64,000 bases of DNA from Lysobacter stagni (GCF_030053425.1 NZ_JASGBI010000001.1:2922001-2986000), one strand, 5' to 3'. Counted from the stretch's first letter, positions 8,159 through 16,841 are shown. The notes: a model not told the origin generated them from the letters alone. Numbers and translations are program-made.

Positions 8159-9409
8159 ATGTCCTACGTCCGCTGCGTTCGCGGTATCGCCTCCGGCGTC
8201 GAGTATTCCGCCGACGTCCCGATGAACCTCGATCCCGTCGACGGCCGGCCGGTCGAGATGGTGCTCGACCTCGAGCGACTGGCGCGCGAGAAACCAGATG
8301 CGGCGTGGTATCGCCCGCAGCGTCGCGACCTGTGGCGCTTTGGCGCGTTGATGGCGCTCGATGCCGACGATCCGGTCGACGCCGCGCATCTCGTCCCGCT
8401 CGGCGAAGGCGCGACGCCGCTGCTCGATTACTCGACGCATCCGGTCGCGGCAAAGGCAGGCCTCGCGCTCCAGCTCAAGGACGAAGGCAAGGCGCATCCC
8501 GGCCACGGCGCGAACCCGACGCAGAGCTTCAAGGATCGCGGTATGGCGATGGTCGCCGCGCAGGCGCGACGCCTGGGTCTGACCAGGCTCGCGGTGCCGA
8601 CGCAGGGCAACGCCGGCGATTCGCTAGTGCGTTATGCGCTCGAAGGCGGACTGAGCGTCGTTGTCGCAATGCCGGATGACACGCCGATGCCGATTCTCGG
8701 CGGCGTCGCCGCAGCCGCCAAGCGCTATCCCGATCGGGTGATGCTTGAGCTGGTCGGCCCGACCATCCGCGAGGCCGGCGCGTTCCTCAAGGAGCGCTAC
8801 ATCCCAAATGGCTGGTTTTCCGTCGCGACGTTCCAGGAGCCGGGGTGGCGGATCGAGGGGAAGAAGTCGCTCGGCCTCGAACTCGCTGAGCCGGTGCCGG
8901 GCGAAACACGCTGGTCGTTGCCCGATGCGGTGATCTATCCCACCGGCGGCGGCACCGGCGTGCTGGGCATGTGGAAGGCGTGGGACGAGCTCGAGGCGCT
9001 CGGCATGATCGGTGCGCGACGCCCGCGCATGCTGTGCGTGCAGAGCGCACGAACGGCCCCGCTCGTGCGTGCGTTCGACGACGGCGCGCCGGACACGACA
9101 GTTGTCGAGGCGGGCCAGACCCTCGCCGTGGGTCTCAACGTGCCCGGCGGCGTCGGTCATTTCCGCGTGCTGGACATCATCCGGGCGAGCGGTGGCGCGG
9201 CGGTCGCGGTCGATGAAGCTGAGATCGAAACCGAACTCGCCGCGACGTGGCGCCGTACGCACGACTGGATCTCGCCGGAGGGCGCAGCCTGCCTCGCGGC
9301 CCTACCGCAGCTACTCGATCGCGGCCTCGTCCGGAGCGGCGAGCGAGTGGTCGCGGTCAACACCGGCTCCAGCGAGAAGTACCTGCCGACGCTGCGCCAC
9401 CTGCTATGA
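8159..9409 (+). CDS. Threonine synthase-like PLP enzyme
   Basis: This 416-residue fold-type II PLP enzyme is predicted to convert O-phosphohomoserine to threonine, or to act on a related substrate. It has GEGATPLL near residue 82, the PLP-lysine motif PTQSFKDRG near 121, a PTQGNAGDSL phosphate-side motif, YPTGGGTGVLGMWKA as the glycine-rich PLP phosphate loop, and NTGSSEKYLP at the end. A longer open frame starts at 7658, but the ATG at 8159 gives the normal family N-terminus. It is the only plus-strand gene in the repeat-rich patch and is flanked by repeat copies, which suggests acquisition. The main thrC of the genome, expected with thrA/thrB, is not here. Confidence 0.8.
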   Translation: MSYVRCVRGIASGVEYSADVPMNLDPVDGRPVEMVLDLERLAREKPDAAWYRPQRRDLWRFGALMALDADDPVDAAHLVPLGEGATPLLDYSTHPVAAKAGLALQLKDEGKAHPGHGANPTQSFKDRGMAMVAAQARRLGLTRLAVPTQGNAGDSLVRYALEGGLSVVVAMPDDTPMPILGGVAAAAKRYPDRVMLELVGPTIREAGAFLKERYIPNGWFSVATFQEPGWRIEGKKSLGLELAEPVPGETRWSLPDAVIYPTGGGTGVLGMWKAWDELEALGMIGARRPRMLCVQSARTAPLVRAFDDGAPDTTVVEAGQTLAVGLNVPGGVGHFRVLDIIRASGGAAVAVDEAEIETELAATWRRTHDWISPEGAACLAALPQLLDRGLVRSGERVVAVNTGSSEKYLPTLRHLL

Positions 9410-9463
9410 CGGCGCCGGAACTGATCCGATCACAACCCCCGCATTCATCCGAGCCGCGAGCAT

Positions 9464-9532
9464 GGCGGCTTTGGGTCGGAAGCGGACCTTGCCCGCCTCC
9501 GCCCGGATGTCCGCTATCGGTCAGTAGTGAAC
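9464..9532. repeat. Dispersed double-hairpin repeat, copy 4
   Basis: GCGGCTTTGGGTCGGAAGC forms the first hairpin; after a shortened spacer, GATGTCCGCTATCGGTCAGTA gives a partly decayed second one. The copy lies between the threonine synthase-like stop and the RraB-like gene stop. Confidence 0.8.
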
Positions 9533-9586
9533 ATTCGACGACGTCGCTACCACACCGATGAATGCCGCTCTGGCTTGAGCTGGCAG

Positions 9587-9931
9587 TCACGCGTGCATCT
9601 GAACGACGCACCCCCACCCGTCGTAATCGAGCCCGAACAACTCACATACGCACGCCATGAATCCGGATACTGACTGGATCGCGTGCTGCTCGATGGGCAT
9701 ATGGACAATCACCAGGATGCTGGGCGAATCGTCCAGGTCCTGGGCGGTCGCGACCCCGTACTGATAGTCGTTGATGAAACTGGCAACCGTGGTCGCCTTC
9801 TCTGCGGAGGGAGCGCGAAGCAGGAACTCGACGTCGCGCGCGATGCCAAACTGGTCCCCCTGTGCATCGAGCTTGCGGAGCAGGTCAGTGTCCGCGACAG
9901 CGGTTTCCATCAATGTGTCGATTACGGCCAT
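9587..9931 (-). CDS. RraB-like (RNase E regulator fold) protein
   Basis: This 114-residue protein resembles the RraB family. It has DTDLLRKLDAQGDQF near the start, a VEFLLRAPSAEKATTVASF segment, IEQHAIQSVSGFMAC and a C-terminal LDYDGWGC, matching the family's YDGWG ending. E. coli RraB binds and inhibits RNase E; members of this fold outside enterics are mostly of unknown role. The open frame extends to 10165, but the upstream part crosses a repeat copy and reads as Arg/Pro-rich noise, so the ATG at 9931 was chosen. It follows the same gene-then-repeat pattern as its neighbours. Confidence 0.65.
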   Translation of the reverse strand: MAVIDTLMETAVADTDLLRKLDAQGDQFGIARDVEFLLRAPSAEKATTVASFINDYQYGVATAQDLDDSPSILVIVHMPIEQHAIQSVSGFMACVCELFGLDYDGWGCVVQMHA

Positions 9932-10033
9932 AGCCCTAAGCCTGTCCTGATCCGACCCACAGGTCTGGCGGCATGCCTTGCACACAAGCAACCGTCGGTT
10001 GGGCCGATTGTGTCGGAACGTATCGCAACCCGC

Positions 10034-10060
10034 ATGTCCGCTTTGGGTTGAAAGCGGACA
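10034..10060. repeat. Dispersed repeat, copy 5 (first hairpin only)
   Basis: ATGTCCGCTTTGGGTTGAAAG continuing to CGGACA gives the first hairpin with a perfect stem. The second hairpin is absent. This marks the right end of the repeat-rich patch. Confidence 0.8.
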
Positions 10061-10091
10061 CCAGGATGGCTGCGGATCGCGCGGCGCCGAC

Positions 10092-10580
10092 TTACCAGGC
10101 CTTGCTGGCAGCCTGGTCGGCCGCCTGCACCGTCGGCACGAATGCGAGCTCCGCGCCGCCTTCATCGTGAAGCATCCAGCCGCCGCCTTCGCCGCTGGGC
10201 TTGAAGGTCACGGTCTGGCCCACGCGGAAGGCCGCGGCGGGATCATCATCGCGATGCGGCCAGCGCAGCGTGGAGGTCTCGTCCTTGCCCTGCTGGTGCG
10301 CGACCAGTTCGACTTCGCGCCCGCCATCGGCCGTGGTGCGGACCGCGGTCACCTGCATCGGAGGGAGCGCGGCGGCGCCCGGCTTGCGGTCGATCGGGGC
10401 GCTCTTCTCGGACAACGCGGTCGCAACCGAAGCCGACAGGAACAGCGGCGTGGCCAGGCCCAGCGACAGATACAGCACGGACTCGTCCGACGGATCCATG
10501 GGCTCGCCGGCATAGGCGGGCGGCAGCGCCATGGCAGCGCCCAGCGCGCATGCGACCACCAGCGAAACGAACGTCTTCAT
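10092..10580 (-). CDS. Unrecognised secreted/periplasmic protein
   Basis: This 162-residue protein has a signal peptide (MKTFVSLVVACALGAAMALPPAYA) and a second hydrophobic stretch around residues 35-55 (VLYLSLGLATPLFLSASVATAL). A soluble part rich in WPHRDDDPAAAF-like polar segments follows. No family was recognised. It is translationally coupled to the upstream DUF2145 gene (ATGA overlap), so the pair probably acts together at the envelope. Confidence 0.7.
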   Translation of the reverse strand: MKTFVSLVVACALGAAMALPPAYAGEPMDPSDESVLYLSLGLATPLFLSASVATALSEKSAPIDRKPGAAALPPMQVTAVRTTADGGREVELVAHQQGKDETSTLRWPHRDDDPAAAFRVGQTVTFKPSGEGGGWMLHDEGGAELAFVPTVQAADQAASKAW

Positions 10581-11437
10581 GGGGCACTCTCCTGCGTGGC
10601 CGGCTCCGCCGGCGGATGGGGAACCGGGAAGTCGCGCTGCAGCAGCGACTTCGCCTGGAGGAAATCGAAAACGGACTCCACCGTGACCACCGAATAGTCG
10701 CCGCCGATGCGCTCGCCGGCAGGATGGTCGGTGACGGCGACGTGGTCGCTGAAGAATCGCGCGCCGATGCGTTCGTGCAGCTTCAGATGAAGGCGCGAAG
10801 GCTGGTAGTTGTTGCCGCGCAGCCAGCCTTGGACGGATGCGCGGTCGATCCGGGTGTCGGCGCCGGGGTCCATCGCGGCTGCGGCGATGACCTCGAGGAT
10901 CCACTGGTTGGAGTTCTGGTACTGCGTGCCGAACGGATAGGCCACCATGCTGTAGCGCGGCTCATGCAGCGAGCGGGCACGCGCGGCCGGCGCAAGCAAC
11001 CATTGGTGCAGGCGATGCGACAACGCGGGTTCGAACACGCCCACCCGCACGTCGCTGTGCAGTGCGCTCTCGCCAACGAAGTTGGCCAGGCCTTCCTGAT
11101 ACAGCGTGGACCGGTCCGTGCGGCAACGGTTGAGCAGATGCACCACGCGCCACGTGCCTTCCGGCTCGCGCATCGCGAGCGCGAGGTGGCTGTGCTTCAG
11201 ACCGTAGCGCGACAGATCCTGCCCACCGCGAGCCAGCAGCACGACGTCGTGCCCGTCCAGACCGTCCAGTGCACGCTCCACACGGATGGCCATGTCGAAC
11301 ATGGCCTGCGTGGCCTGCGGGGTCGGATAGCGCTGGCCGCATGCCGGAGCGGCGAAGGCGGCGGTTGTGATGCAACCGGTCACCAGTAGAGCCAGCGCCA
11401 CGCCCTGCATCGACCTGCGCCAATATCGCTTCCCCAT
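10577..11437 (-). CDS. DUF2145 family exported protein
   Basis: This 286-residue protein has an N-terminal membrane/signal segment ending near TTAAFA. Its mature part matches DUF2145: RVERALDGLDGHDVVLLARGG, then LSRYGLKHSHLALA, VVHLLNRC, LHEPRYSMVAYPFGTQYQNSNQW and NYQPSR. The function is unknown; the conserved His, Cys and Asn residues give it the look of an NlpC/P60- or transglutaminase-like fold, which is inference. The start at 11437 could instead be an in-frame ATG at 11410. It is the first gene of a two-gene unit with the gene at 10092. Confidence 0.8.
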   Translation of the reverse strand: MGKRYWRRSMQGVALALLVTGCITTAAFAAPACGQRYPTPQATQAMFDMAIRVERALDGLDGHDVVLLARGGQDLSRYGLKHSHLALAMREPEGTWRVVHLLNRCRTDRSTLYQEGLANFVGESALHSDVRVGVFEPALSHRLHQWLLAPAARARSLHEPRYSMVAYPFGTQYQNSNQWILEVIAAAAMDPGADTRIDRASVQGWLRGNNYQPSRLHLKLHERIGARFFSDHVAVTDHPAGERIGGDYSVVTVESVFDFLQAKSLLQRDFPVPHPPAEPATQESAP

Positions 11438-11643
11438 CGCCCGTTCCCTGTGCGCCCCCGGACGCCGATTGTCTCAGAGGTCCGCCGGTGTCGCATCTGG
11501 ACAGGCCAGGCAGCCGACAGAACGTTTCTGCCTTGCGCGCTTCCGCATGCCAGACATCGTCCATTCACCTCTGATACGGCGCGCCTCACGCCTCGGCGAC
11601 GGCCCGCGCGCGATCATCGGACCCTCCACCGGGAAGCATTCCC

Positions 11644-12192
11644 ATGCAGGGCGCATCCCCTACTTCGCCGGTCACCGGCGAACTGTCGAATCACAAGGTG
11701 GCCGCGGTATTCGCATCCCCGCACGTGGCGCAGCAGGCCGCGGACGCGGTCTTCTCCGAGCTGTCGCTGGGCGCTGCGCAGGTGCAGCTGATCCGGCCCG
11801 ATGAACCCGAAGCGCGTTCCAGTCGCAAGCTGGAACCGGAAAGCCACGGCATCTGGCGCACGATCGTGGTCGCCCACATACGCCTGGGCATCGCAGGCGC
11901 CGTACTGGGCGCGCTGGCGTTCGCCGTGCTGTACGCGATGGGTTTGCCCTTCGTCGTCAACTCGGCGGTTGCCGCGTTGCTGGTGCTGGTGTTCTTCGGT
12001 GCCGTGGGCGGATTGATGCTGGGCGGCCTGGTCGCGCTTCGCCCGGACCACGACCGCTACGTCGAAGCCGCACACGAAGCCATGGCCACCGGCCGTACCA
12101 CCGTGGTGGTGCACGCACTCAACGCTGAACAACGCTCACGGGCAGCGGATTTCCTCCGCTCCCGCGGCGGCGACGTGACTTCGACGCTGTAA
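11644..12192 (+). CDS. Two-helix inner-membrane protein, stress-type
   Basis: This 182-residue protein has soluble N- and C-terminal parts around two strong membrane helices (about residues 82-103 and 107-130, with a glycine-rich GAVGGLMLGGLVAL stretch). The N-terminal part (KVAAVFASPHVAQQAADAVF) and C-terminal part (TTVVVHALNAEQRSRAADFL) look like halves of an alpha/beta domain interrupted by a membrane hairpin. This layout occurs in general-stress or low-complexity YflT-like membrane proteins. The function is not known. It stands alone, divergent from the DUF2145 pair and convergent with the gene at 12214. Confidence 0.7.
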   Translation: MQGASPTSPVTGELSNHKVAAVFASPHVAQQAADAVFSELSLGAAQVQLIRPDEPEARSSRKLEPESHGIWRTIVVAHIRLGIAGAVLGALAFAVLYAMGLPFVVNSAVAALLVLVFFGAVGGLMLGGLVALRPDHDRYVEAAHEAMATGRTTVVVHALNAEQRSRAADFLRSRGGDVTSTL

Positions 12193-12213
12193 TCGGCCGT
12201 CAGCGGCGAACCT

Positions 12214-12447
12214 TCAGCCGCTGCATCCGCCGCAGCACACCGATGGCAGCTGGGTGATGTGCTCTGGCGCCACGGGTTGCCCGGCCATCAGCAGCACGGA
12301 GGCAAGCGTGCGGAGGTTGAATGCACCCGCGACGCGAAGCATCCCCTCCTCCTGATCGACCAGCGCGGCCGGGTCGACCGCACGCAGCGCGTCCTCGATG
12401 ACGCCGAGGTCCGGTGCCGTCCCTGCGATCTGAACAATGAATTCCAT
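12214..12447 (-). CDS. Cys-tail mini-protein (CCGGCSG end)
   Basis: This 77-residue protein begins MEFIVQIAGTAPDL and ends SVCCGGCSG. The body reads as one small alpha/beta unit, perhaps ferredoxin-like and HMA-like in spacing, but without the N-terminal CXXC. All three cysteines are in the tail and look suited to metal or cofactor binding; this is inference. It is 26 bases downstream of the decarboxylase gene and probably shares its mRNA and Fnr-type site. A second protein of the same plan (end GGCCGGCGCG) is encoded at 21141-21395 in front of ubiD. An AGGAGG-like site lies just before the start. Confidence 0.75.
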   Translation of the reverse strand: MEFIVQIAGTAPDLGVIEDALRAVDPAALVDQEEGMLRVAGAFNLRTLASVLLMAGQPVAPEHITQLPSVCCGGCSG

Positions 12448-12473
12448 GACTTCCTCCTCTCGGGTCGTTCCGT

Positions 12474-14444
12474 TCACGCCGCCCGCGCGAATGCGCGGAT
12501 GCGGCCGGACAGGTAATCGAAGTAGCGATCGATGTAGCTGATGCCGTTGTTCGCATCGATCAGGTACGGGTTCATCAGCGTATGGCGCAGGATCACCAGG
12601 TGATCTGTGGCGGCGCCCATCGACGTCGGGTCCAGGTCCAGCGCGCCCAGGATGCGTCGCAGTCGTCGCTCGCCCAGGGACGCCGCGCGCAGCGTCGTCA
12701 TCGAACCGAAGAACTCCTTCACCTGCAGCGGACGCGCCGGATCGCAGCGCAGGTCGTCGTGCAGCGTGCGGACGAAGCGGTTGGCGTGTTCGACATCGCG
12801 ATTTCCGGCGAGGTTGATCGCCACGCACACCAGGTTGCTGTCGGGCGCGAAGGGAACGCACAGGTGCGCGACATCCGAAAGCTCGTGCGCGGCCTGCTCC
12901 GCACGGCGACGGAACGCCTCGGCGGCCAGCACGGTCTGACGCGGCAGCTGGCCGAACTGCGCATGGTCCAACGGCAACACCTTGTGCATGACGTAGACCG
13001 CGGCGGCCGATGCCCCCGCTTTCGATCCTTCGGGGATGTACTGGCCGAGCTGGCGGAAGCGCGTCATGTAATCGTCCGCGGCCGGGCCGTTGAAGACGTA
13101 GTCCGCCTCTTCCGAGAGCAAGGTCATCGCACGATGATCGCGGCAGACGAAAGCGCCCGCGCCGTATGGCAGGTAGCCCAGCTTGTGAGGATCGACCGTC
13201 ACCGAATCGGTACGTCCCAGCGCGGCGAACGCGGCATGCACGGCTTCACCAGGGAAGTTCTCCAGCCCTTCGCCCACTTGCGCGCGCGTGCGCAGCGAGC
13301 CGTCGGGGTTGCGGAACATGGTCGCCAGATAGCCGCCCCATGCCGCATCGACATGCACACTGAAACCCAGCCCTTGTGCCTGGAAGCGGTCGCGCGCATC
13401 GACGATGCGGTCCACCGGATCGATCATGCCGTGCTCGGTCGTGCCGAGCACACCGACAGCCATCAACACCGGCTGACGCGCGCGAACACAGCGCTGCAGC
13501 GCTTCCTCCAGTGCGTCCGCGTCCAGGCGCATGTCGCGCTCGGGAAGCAGCGAGAGCTGCGCGCGCCCGAGTCCGAGCAGCTTGAGCCCCTTGCTCCAGG
13601 AATAGTGCGCGGTGACCGGCGCATAGACGCACGGTACGCGCAACGTGGGATGACGGGAGAAGAAGCCGGTGAGCCCCAGTGTTTCGATGCGCTCGGATTG
13701 CACGCGCACTCGCCAGCGCGTCGCGTCCTCGGGCGACAGCGTGGCCAACCATTGCTGCCATTGCTCGACCAGCGCGATGCCATCGTCCACGCTGAGGTTG
13801 AAGGCCTGCCAGTCGTCGTCGAAGGCATCGCACGCACCGGCCATTTCCACCGCGACGCCGGACGCGCGCAGCGCCACGGGGAACGCCTTCAGGGCCAGTG
13901 CCAGCCGCAGCGCCTGATAGTTCGCGACGGTGCCGCCCGAGGTGAGATGTCCGAACGCGCAACCGCGCTTGTCCGGGTCGGCGGGATAGCCCAGCATGCG
14001 CGCCAGTTGCAGGCCGACCTTGACCTCCAGGTCCACCGTCACCGGCGCGGCATCTTCACAGACGTTGTTGGGGTTGTACGGCAGTGTCAGCAGTTGCGCG
14101 GCCAGTCCCGGCAACAGCAGGTCGGAGGCCATGTGGCCGATGTAACGCGGGCTGTGGAACGGCACCGAGCGCTTCAGCGCCGCCGACAGCGCATGCAGCT
14201 CGCGGCGCATGCGTGCTTCCAGTTCGAGGTACGCGGGGTGCTGGGCTGCGCCGGTCGGAATCGCCGGGGGATCCTCGGGATGGAAGTTGCGCCGCCAGTA
14301 GACGTGGTCGCGCAGGAATTCCACCACCAGCTTTTCCAGCAGCGTGTCGTTCTCGCCGTAGGGCCCGAGGAAGCAGGCATGCAGTGCCTGCGGCGTGAGC
14401 GCGTTGGCCGGCGGGGGATCGGAAGGGGTCTGGAACGTGTCCAC
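12474..14444 (-). CDS. PLP-dependent amino-acid decarboxylase (group II)
   Basis: This 656-residue group II decarboxylase belongs to the glutamate/aspartate/aromatic amino acid class. It has FHSPRYIGHMASDLLLPGLAAQ near residue 100, TSGGTVANYQALRLAL, HVDAAWGGY and the PLP-lysine motif VDPHKLGYLPYG near residue 430. It is longer than typical 480-550-residue members and is closest in layout to bacterial aspartate/diaminobutyrate decarboxylase-like proteins; the substrate cannot be told. The start is a GTG at 14444. A CTGAT-N4-ATCAA site lies about 60 bases upstream, tying it to the anaerobic regulon. Confidence 0.8.
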   Translation of the reverse strand: MDTFQTPSDPPPANALTPQALHACFLGPYGENDTLLEKLVVEFLRDHVYWRRNFHPEDPPAIPTGAAQHPAYLELEARMRRELHALSAALKRSVPFHSPRYIGHMASDLLLPGLAAQLLTLPYNPNNVCEDAAPVTVDLEVKVGLQLARMLGYPADPDKRGCAFGHLTSGGTVANYQALRLALALKAFPVALRASGVAVEMAGACDAFDDDWQAFNLSVDDGIALVEQWQQWLATLSPEDATRWRVRVQSERIETLGLTGFFSRHPTLRVPCVYAPVTAHYSWSKGLKLLGLGRAQLSLLPERDMRLDADALEEALQRCVRARQPVLMAVGVLGTTEHGMIDPVDRIVDARDRFQAQGLGFSVHVDAAWGGYLATMFRNPDGSLRTRAQVGEGLENFPGEAVHAAFAALGRTDSVTVDPHKLGYLPYGAGAFVCRDHRAMTLLSEEADYVFNGPAADDYMTRFRQLGQYIPEGSKAGASAAAVYVMHKVLPLDHAQFGQLPRQTVLAAEAFRRRAEQAAHELSDVAHLCVPFAPDSNLVCVAINLAGNRDVEHANRFVRTLHDDLRCDPARPLQVKEFFGSMTTLRAASLGERRLRRILGALDLDPTSMGAATDHLVILRHTLMNPYLIDANNGISYIDRYFDYLSGRIRAFARAA

Positions 14445-14498
14445 GCGGGTATCCGTCGAAGCGATACCTGCAGCCTAGGCATCGCCACGCGCGGCGCG

Positions 14499-14512
14499 CT
14501 GATCCAGATCAA
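14499..14512 (-). promoter_or_regulatory. Fnr-type site before the decarboxylase
   Basis: CTGAT CCAG ATCAA matches TTGAT-N4-ATCAA except for the first base. Its centre is about 61 bases from the GTG start at 14444. It overlaps the 3' end of the upstream gene. Confidence 0.55.
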
Positions 14513-15684
14513 GTCGGCAGGCGGACGCCTGGACCTTCACGCTCGAATGAAGGCACCGAGGCCGCCATGGCGTCGTTCCGCCCGCCCTCGGCATGCACGA
14601 CGGGGACGTCGATCGCCTCGCCGTCCAGCGCCCGCGCCAGTGCGGCGTCGGCCTCGCGCGTGTCGATGCCATGCCGCTCGTACCACTCGGGCTGGTAGTA
14701 ACTGTGTGAATAGCGCTCCCCGCCGTCGCACAGGATGGTCACGATCGAGCCGTCCTCGCCCGCCGCGCGCATCGCCCAGGCGGCACGCAGCACGCCGACG
14801 AAATTGGTGCCGGTCGATCCGCCGACGCGACGCCCCAGGCGTGCGCTGACCTGGCGCATCGCGGCCAGACTCAGGGCGTCGGGCACCTTCGCCATGGCAT
14901 CGATGCAGGTGGGAATGAAGCTGGGTTCCGGACGCGGGCGACCGATGCCCTCGATGCGCGAGGTTCCCGCGCAGGCCGATGCATCCCCCCTCCCCCGCCC
15001 GACGCTGGCAGCGTAGTGATCGAAGAACGCGGAGTGTTCCGGGTCCACGCACAGCGTGCGTGTGTCGTGGCAGCGATAGCGCAGATAGCGCCCCAACGTG
15101 GCCGCGGTACCGCCGGTGCCGGCACCGCAGACGATCCACGCGGGCACCGGATGCGGTTCCAGCGCCATCTGCCGGAAGATCGACTCGGCGATGTTGTTGT
15201 TCGCGCGCCAGTCGGTGGCGCGTTCGGCGTAGGTGAACTGGTCCATGAAATGCCCACCCGTCGCCCGCGCCAGTTCGCGCGCATGCGCGTCGATGCTGGC
15301 GGCATCGTCGACGAGGTGGCAGGTGCCGCCCTGGAACTCGATCGCGGCGACCTTCTCCGGCGACGTGTGCGCCGGCATGACCGCGATGAAAGGCAAGCCC
15401 AGCAGCCGCGCGAAGTAGGCCTCGGACACGGCCGTGGAGCCGCTGGAGGCTTCGACGACCGTACTGCCCGCGTGCAGCCAGCCGTTGGCCAGCGCGTACA
15501 GGAACAACGAACGCGCCAGGCGATGCTTCAGGCTGCCGGTGGGATGGCTGGACTCGTCCTTGAAATAGACATGCACACCCGGATACGCCGGCAACGCCAG
15601 CGGGATCAGGTGCGTGTCGGCGGAACGGTTGAAGTCCGCCTCGATGCGCGCCACGGCGGAGGCGACCCAGTCGCGACGGATCAT
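14509..15684 (-). CDS. Cysteine synthase-family PLP enzyme
   Basis: This 391-residue fold-type II PLP enzyme has the lysine motif [10 protein letters not shown] near residue 50, [17 protein letters not shown], the [17 protein letters not shown] glycine-rich phosphate loop and a late [11 protein letters not shown] motif. It belongs to the CysK/CBS-like superfamily, in a branch often annotated as cysteine synthase family or cysteine desulfhydrase-like; the reaction is not certain. ATG 15684 is chosen over the longer frame because a GGGGAA site precedes it. It lies between azurin and the decarboxylase, and a strong hairpin at 15713-15736 separates it from azurin. Confidence 0.75.
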   Translation of the reverse strand: MIRRDWVASAVARIEADFNRSADTHLIPLALPAYPGVHVYFKDESSHPTGSLKHRLARSLFLYALANGWLHAGSTVVEASSGSTAVSEAYFARLLGLPFIAVMPAHTSPEKVAAIEFQGGTCHLVDDAASIDAHARELARATGGHFMDQFTYAERATDWRANNNIAESIFRQMALEPHPVPAWIVCGAGTGGTAATLGRYLRYRCHDTRTLCVDPEHSAFFDHYAASVGRGRGDASACAGTSRIEGIGRPRPEPSFIPTCIDAMAKVPDALSLAAMRQVSARLGRRVGGSTGTNFVGVLRAAWAMRAAGEDGSIVTILCDGGERYSHSYYQPEWYERHGIDTREADAALARALDGEAIDVPVVHAEGGRNDAMAASVPSFEREGPGVRLPT

Positions 15685-15712
15685 GAGTACGTATTCCCCA
15701 TTCTGCAGGCCA

Positions 15713-15736
15713 GGTCGCCCGCTCGCGCGGGCGACC
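15713..15736 (-). terminator. Hairpin after azurin
   Basis: GGTCGCCCGC, loop TCGC, GCGGGCGACC form a perfect 10-bp stem directly after the azurin stop. There is no U-run, so this may be a processing/stability hairpin or a Rho-aided terminator. Confidence 0.5.
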
Positions 15737-15748
15737 CTCGCCACCGGC

Positions 15749-16207
15749 TTACTTGGTGACGGTCAGCTTGCCCTTCATGAGCATCGAATGGCCCGGGAAG
15801 CTGCAGAAGAACGTGTAGTCGCCGCCGGCGGTGAGCTTCTTGCCGGGGAAGGTGACCTTGGTCTTCTCGCCGCCGCCCACCAGCTTGGTGTGCGCGATCA
15901 CGCGCGCGTCGTTCGCGGCGATGTAGTTGTTCGCAGCGCCCGCCTTGATGCCGTCGCGCTCGATCGCCTGCATGTCCTTGGTGGCGCTGATGACCACGTT
16001 GTGGCCCATCGCGGCGGCCGGCATCTTGCCGGTGTGGGCCAGCTCGATGGTGATGGTCGGGCACGAGGCCGACACGGTGGCTTCCTTCAGGTCGAACTTC
16101 ATCGCATCGTCGCCCTTGAGCGAGATCGTGCAGTTGCCGGCGGCCTGGGCATGGCCCGCGGCGCCCAGCAGGCCGAGTACGAGAATCGAGGTGGACAGGA
16201 TCTTCAT
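15749..16207 (-). CDS. azu: Azurin
   Basis: This 152-residue periplasmic type-1 copper protein carries single electrons, here most likely to NirK. A signal peptide ends in AQAAG. The mature protein has the azurin ligands: His in [10 protein letters not shown], and Cys, His and Met in [14 protein letters not shown] at the C-terminus. The N-terminal [11 protein letters not shown]...CPTI disulfide pair is also present. It lies in a same-strand run nirK-nirV-sco-azu, which fits a nitrite reductase module with its own electron donor. Confidence 0.95.
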   Translation of the reverse strand: MKILSTSILVLGLLGAAGHAQAAGNCTISLKGDDAMKFDLKEATVSASCPTITIELAHTGKMPAAAMGHNVVISATKDMQAIERDGIKAGAANNYIAANDARVIAHTKLVGGGEKTKVTFPGKKLTAGGDYTFFCSFPGHSMLMKGKLTVTK

Positions 16208-16250
16208 GGCAACTCCTATGAAACGTGGGTGAAAGGATGGGTGGATCGGA

Positions 16251-16841
16251 TCAGGGGGCGGCGGCCAGCGTCTCGCGGACCTTGTCCACGAAAGCCGCAT
16301 CCGGTTGCAGCCCGGTCACTTCGCTGCGTGCGACGATGCGGCCCTCACGGTCCAGCAGGATCAGCACGCTGGTGTGGTTGAACGTACCGTCCGGCTGCGC
16401 GCGGTAGCGGACGCCCAGCGCCGCGGCGAGCGTACGGACGTCGCCGTCCGACGGTCGCAGCAGGTGCCAGCGGTCGAGGTCGAGCTGATGCGTGGTTGCC
16501 ACCTCCCTCAGCGCCGCCGGCGTATCGCGCGCCGGATCGATGCTGAGCATTGCCAGATCCAGCCCAGCGTACTCCTGCGGCGTTAGGCGCTTCTGAAGGG
16601 CCTTGCCGGAGGCCACGATGAGGGGGCACATCAGGTGGCAGTTGGCATAGAACATCGAGACCACGGCAGGCCGCCCGCGCAGGTCCTGCCAGGCGACGGT
16701 GCGCCCGTCCTGGTCGGTCAGCGAGGACTGCACCTGGTAGACCGAATCGCCGGGGAGCGCGGCAGCTTCGCCGGCCAGCGCGGGAACGGCCAGCGCGCAC
16801 AGCGCCAGGCCGAGGAAGAATCGTTTGAACATTCGCTTCAT
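16251..16841 (-). CDS. SCO1/SenC-like copper chaperone
   Basis: This 196-residue protein has a signal peptide (ending PALAG) and a thioredoxin-like SCO domain. The copper-binding CxxxC is in ANCHLMCP, and the conserved distal His in FNHTSVL. SCO proteins load or reduce copper sites of oxidases. Placed between nirV and azurin, it most likely serves NirK or azurin copper insertion, which is inference. ATG 16841 overlaps the stop of the upstream gene by four bases. Confidence 0.9.
   Translation of the reverse strand: MKRMFKRFFLGLALCALAVPALAGEAAALPGDSVYQVQSSLTDQDGRTVAWQDLRGRPAVVSMFYANCHLMCPLIVASGKALQKRLTPQEYAGLDLAMLSIDPARDTPAALREVATTHQLDLDRWHLLRPSDGDVRTLAAALGVRYRAQPDGTFNHTSVLILLDREGRIVARSEVTGLQPDAAFVDKVRETLAAAP

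Noticed and set aside
12582..14849. 755-codon open frame opposite the decarboxylase
   Set aside because: It is a shadow frame without any domain pattern. The minus-strand decarboxylase has clear PLP motifs across the same DNA.
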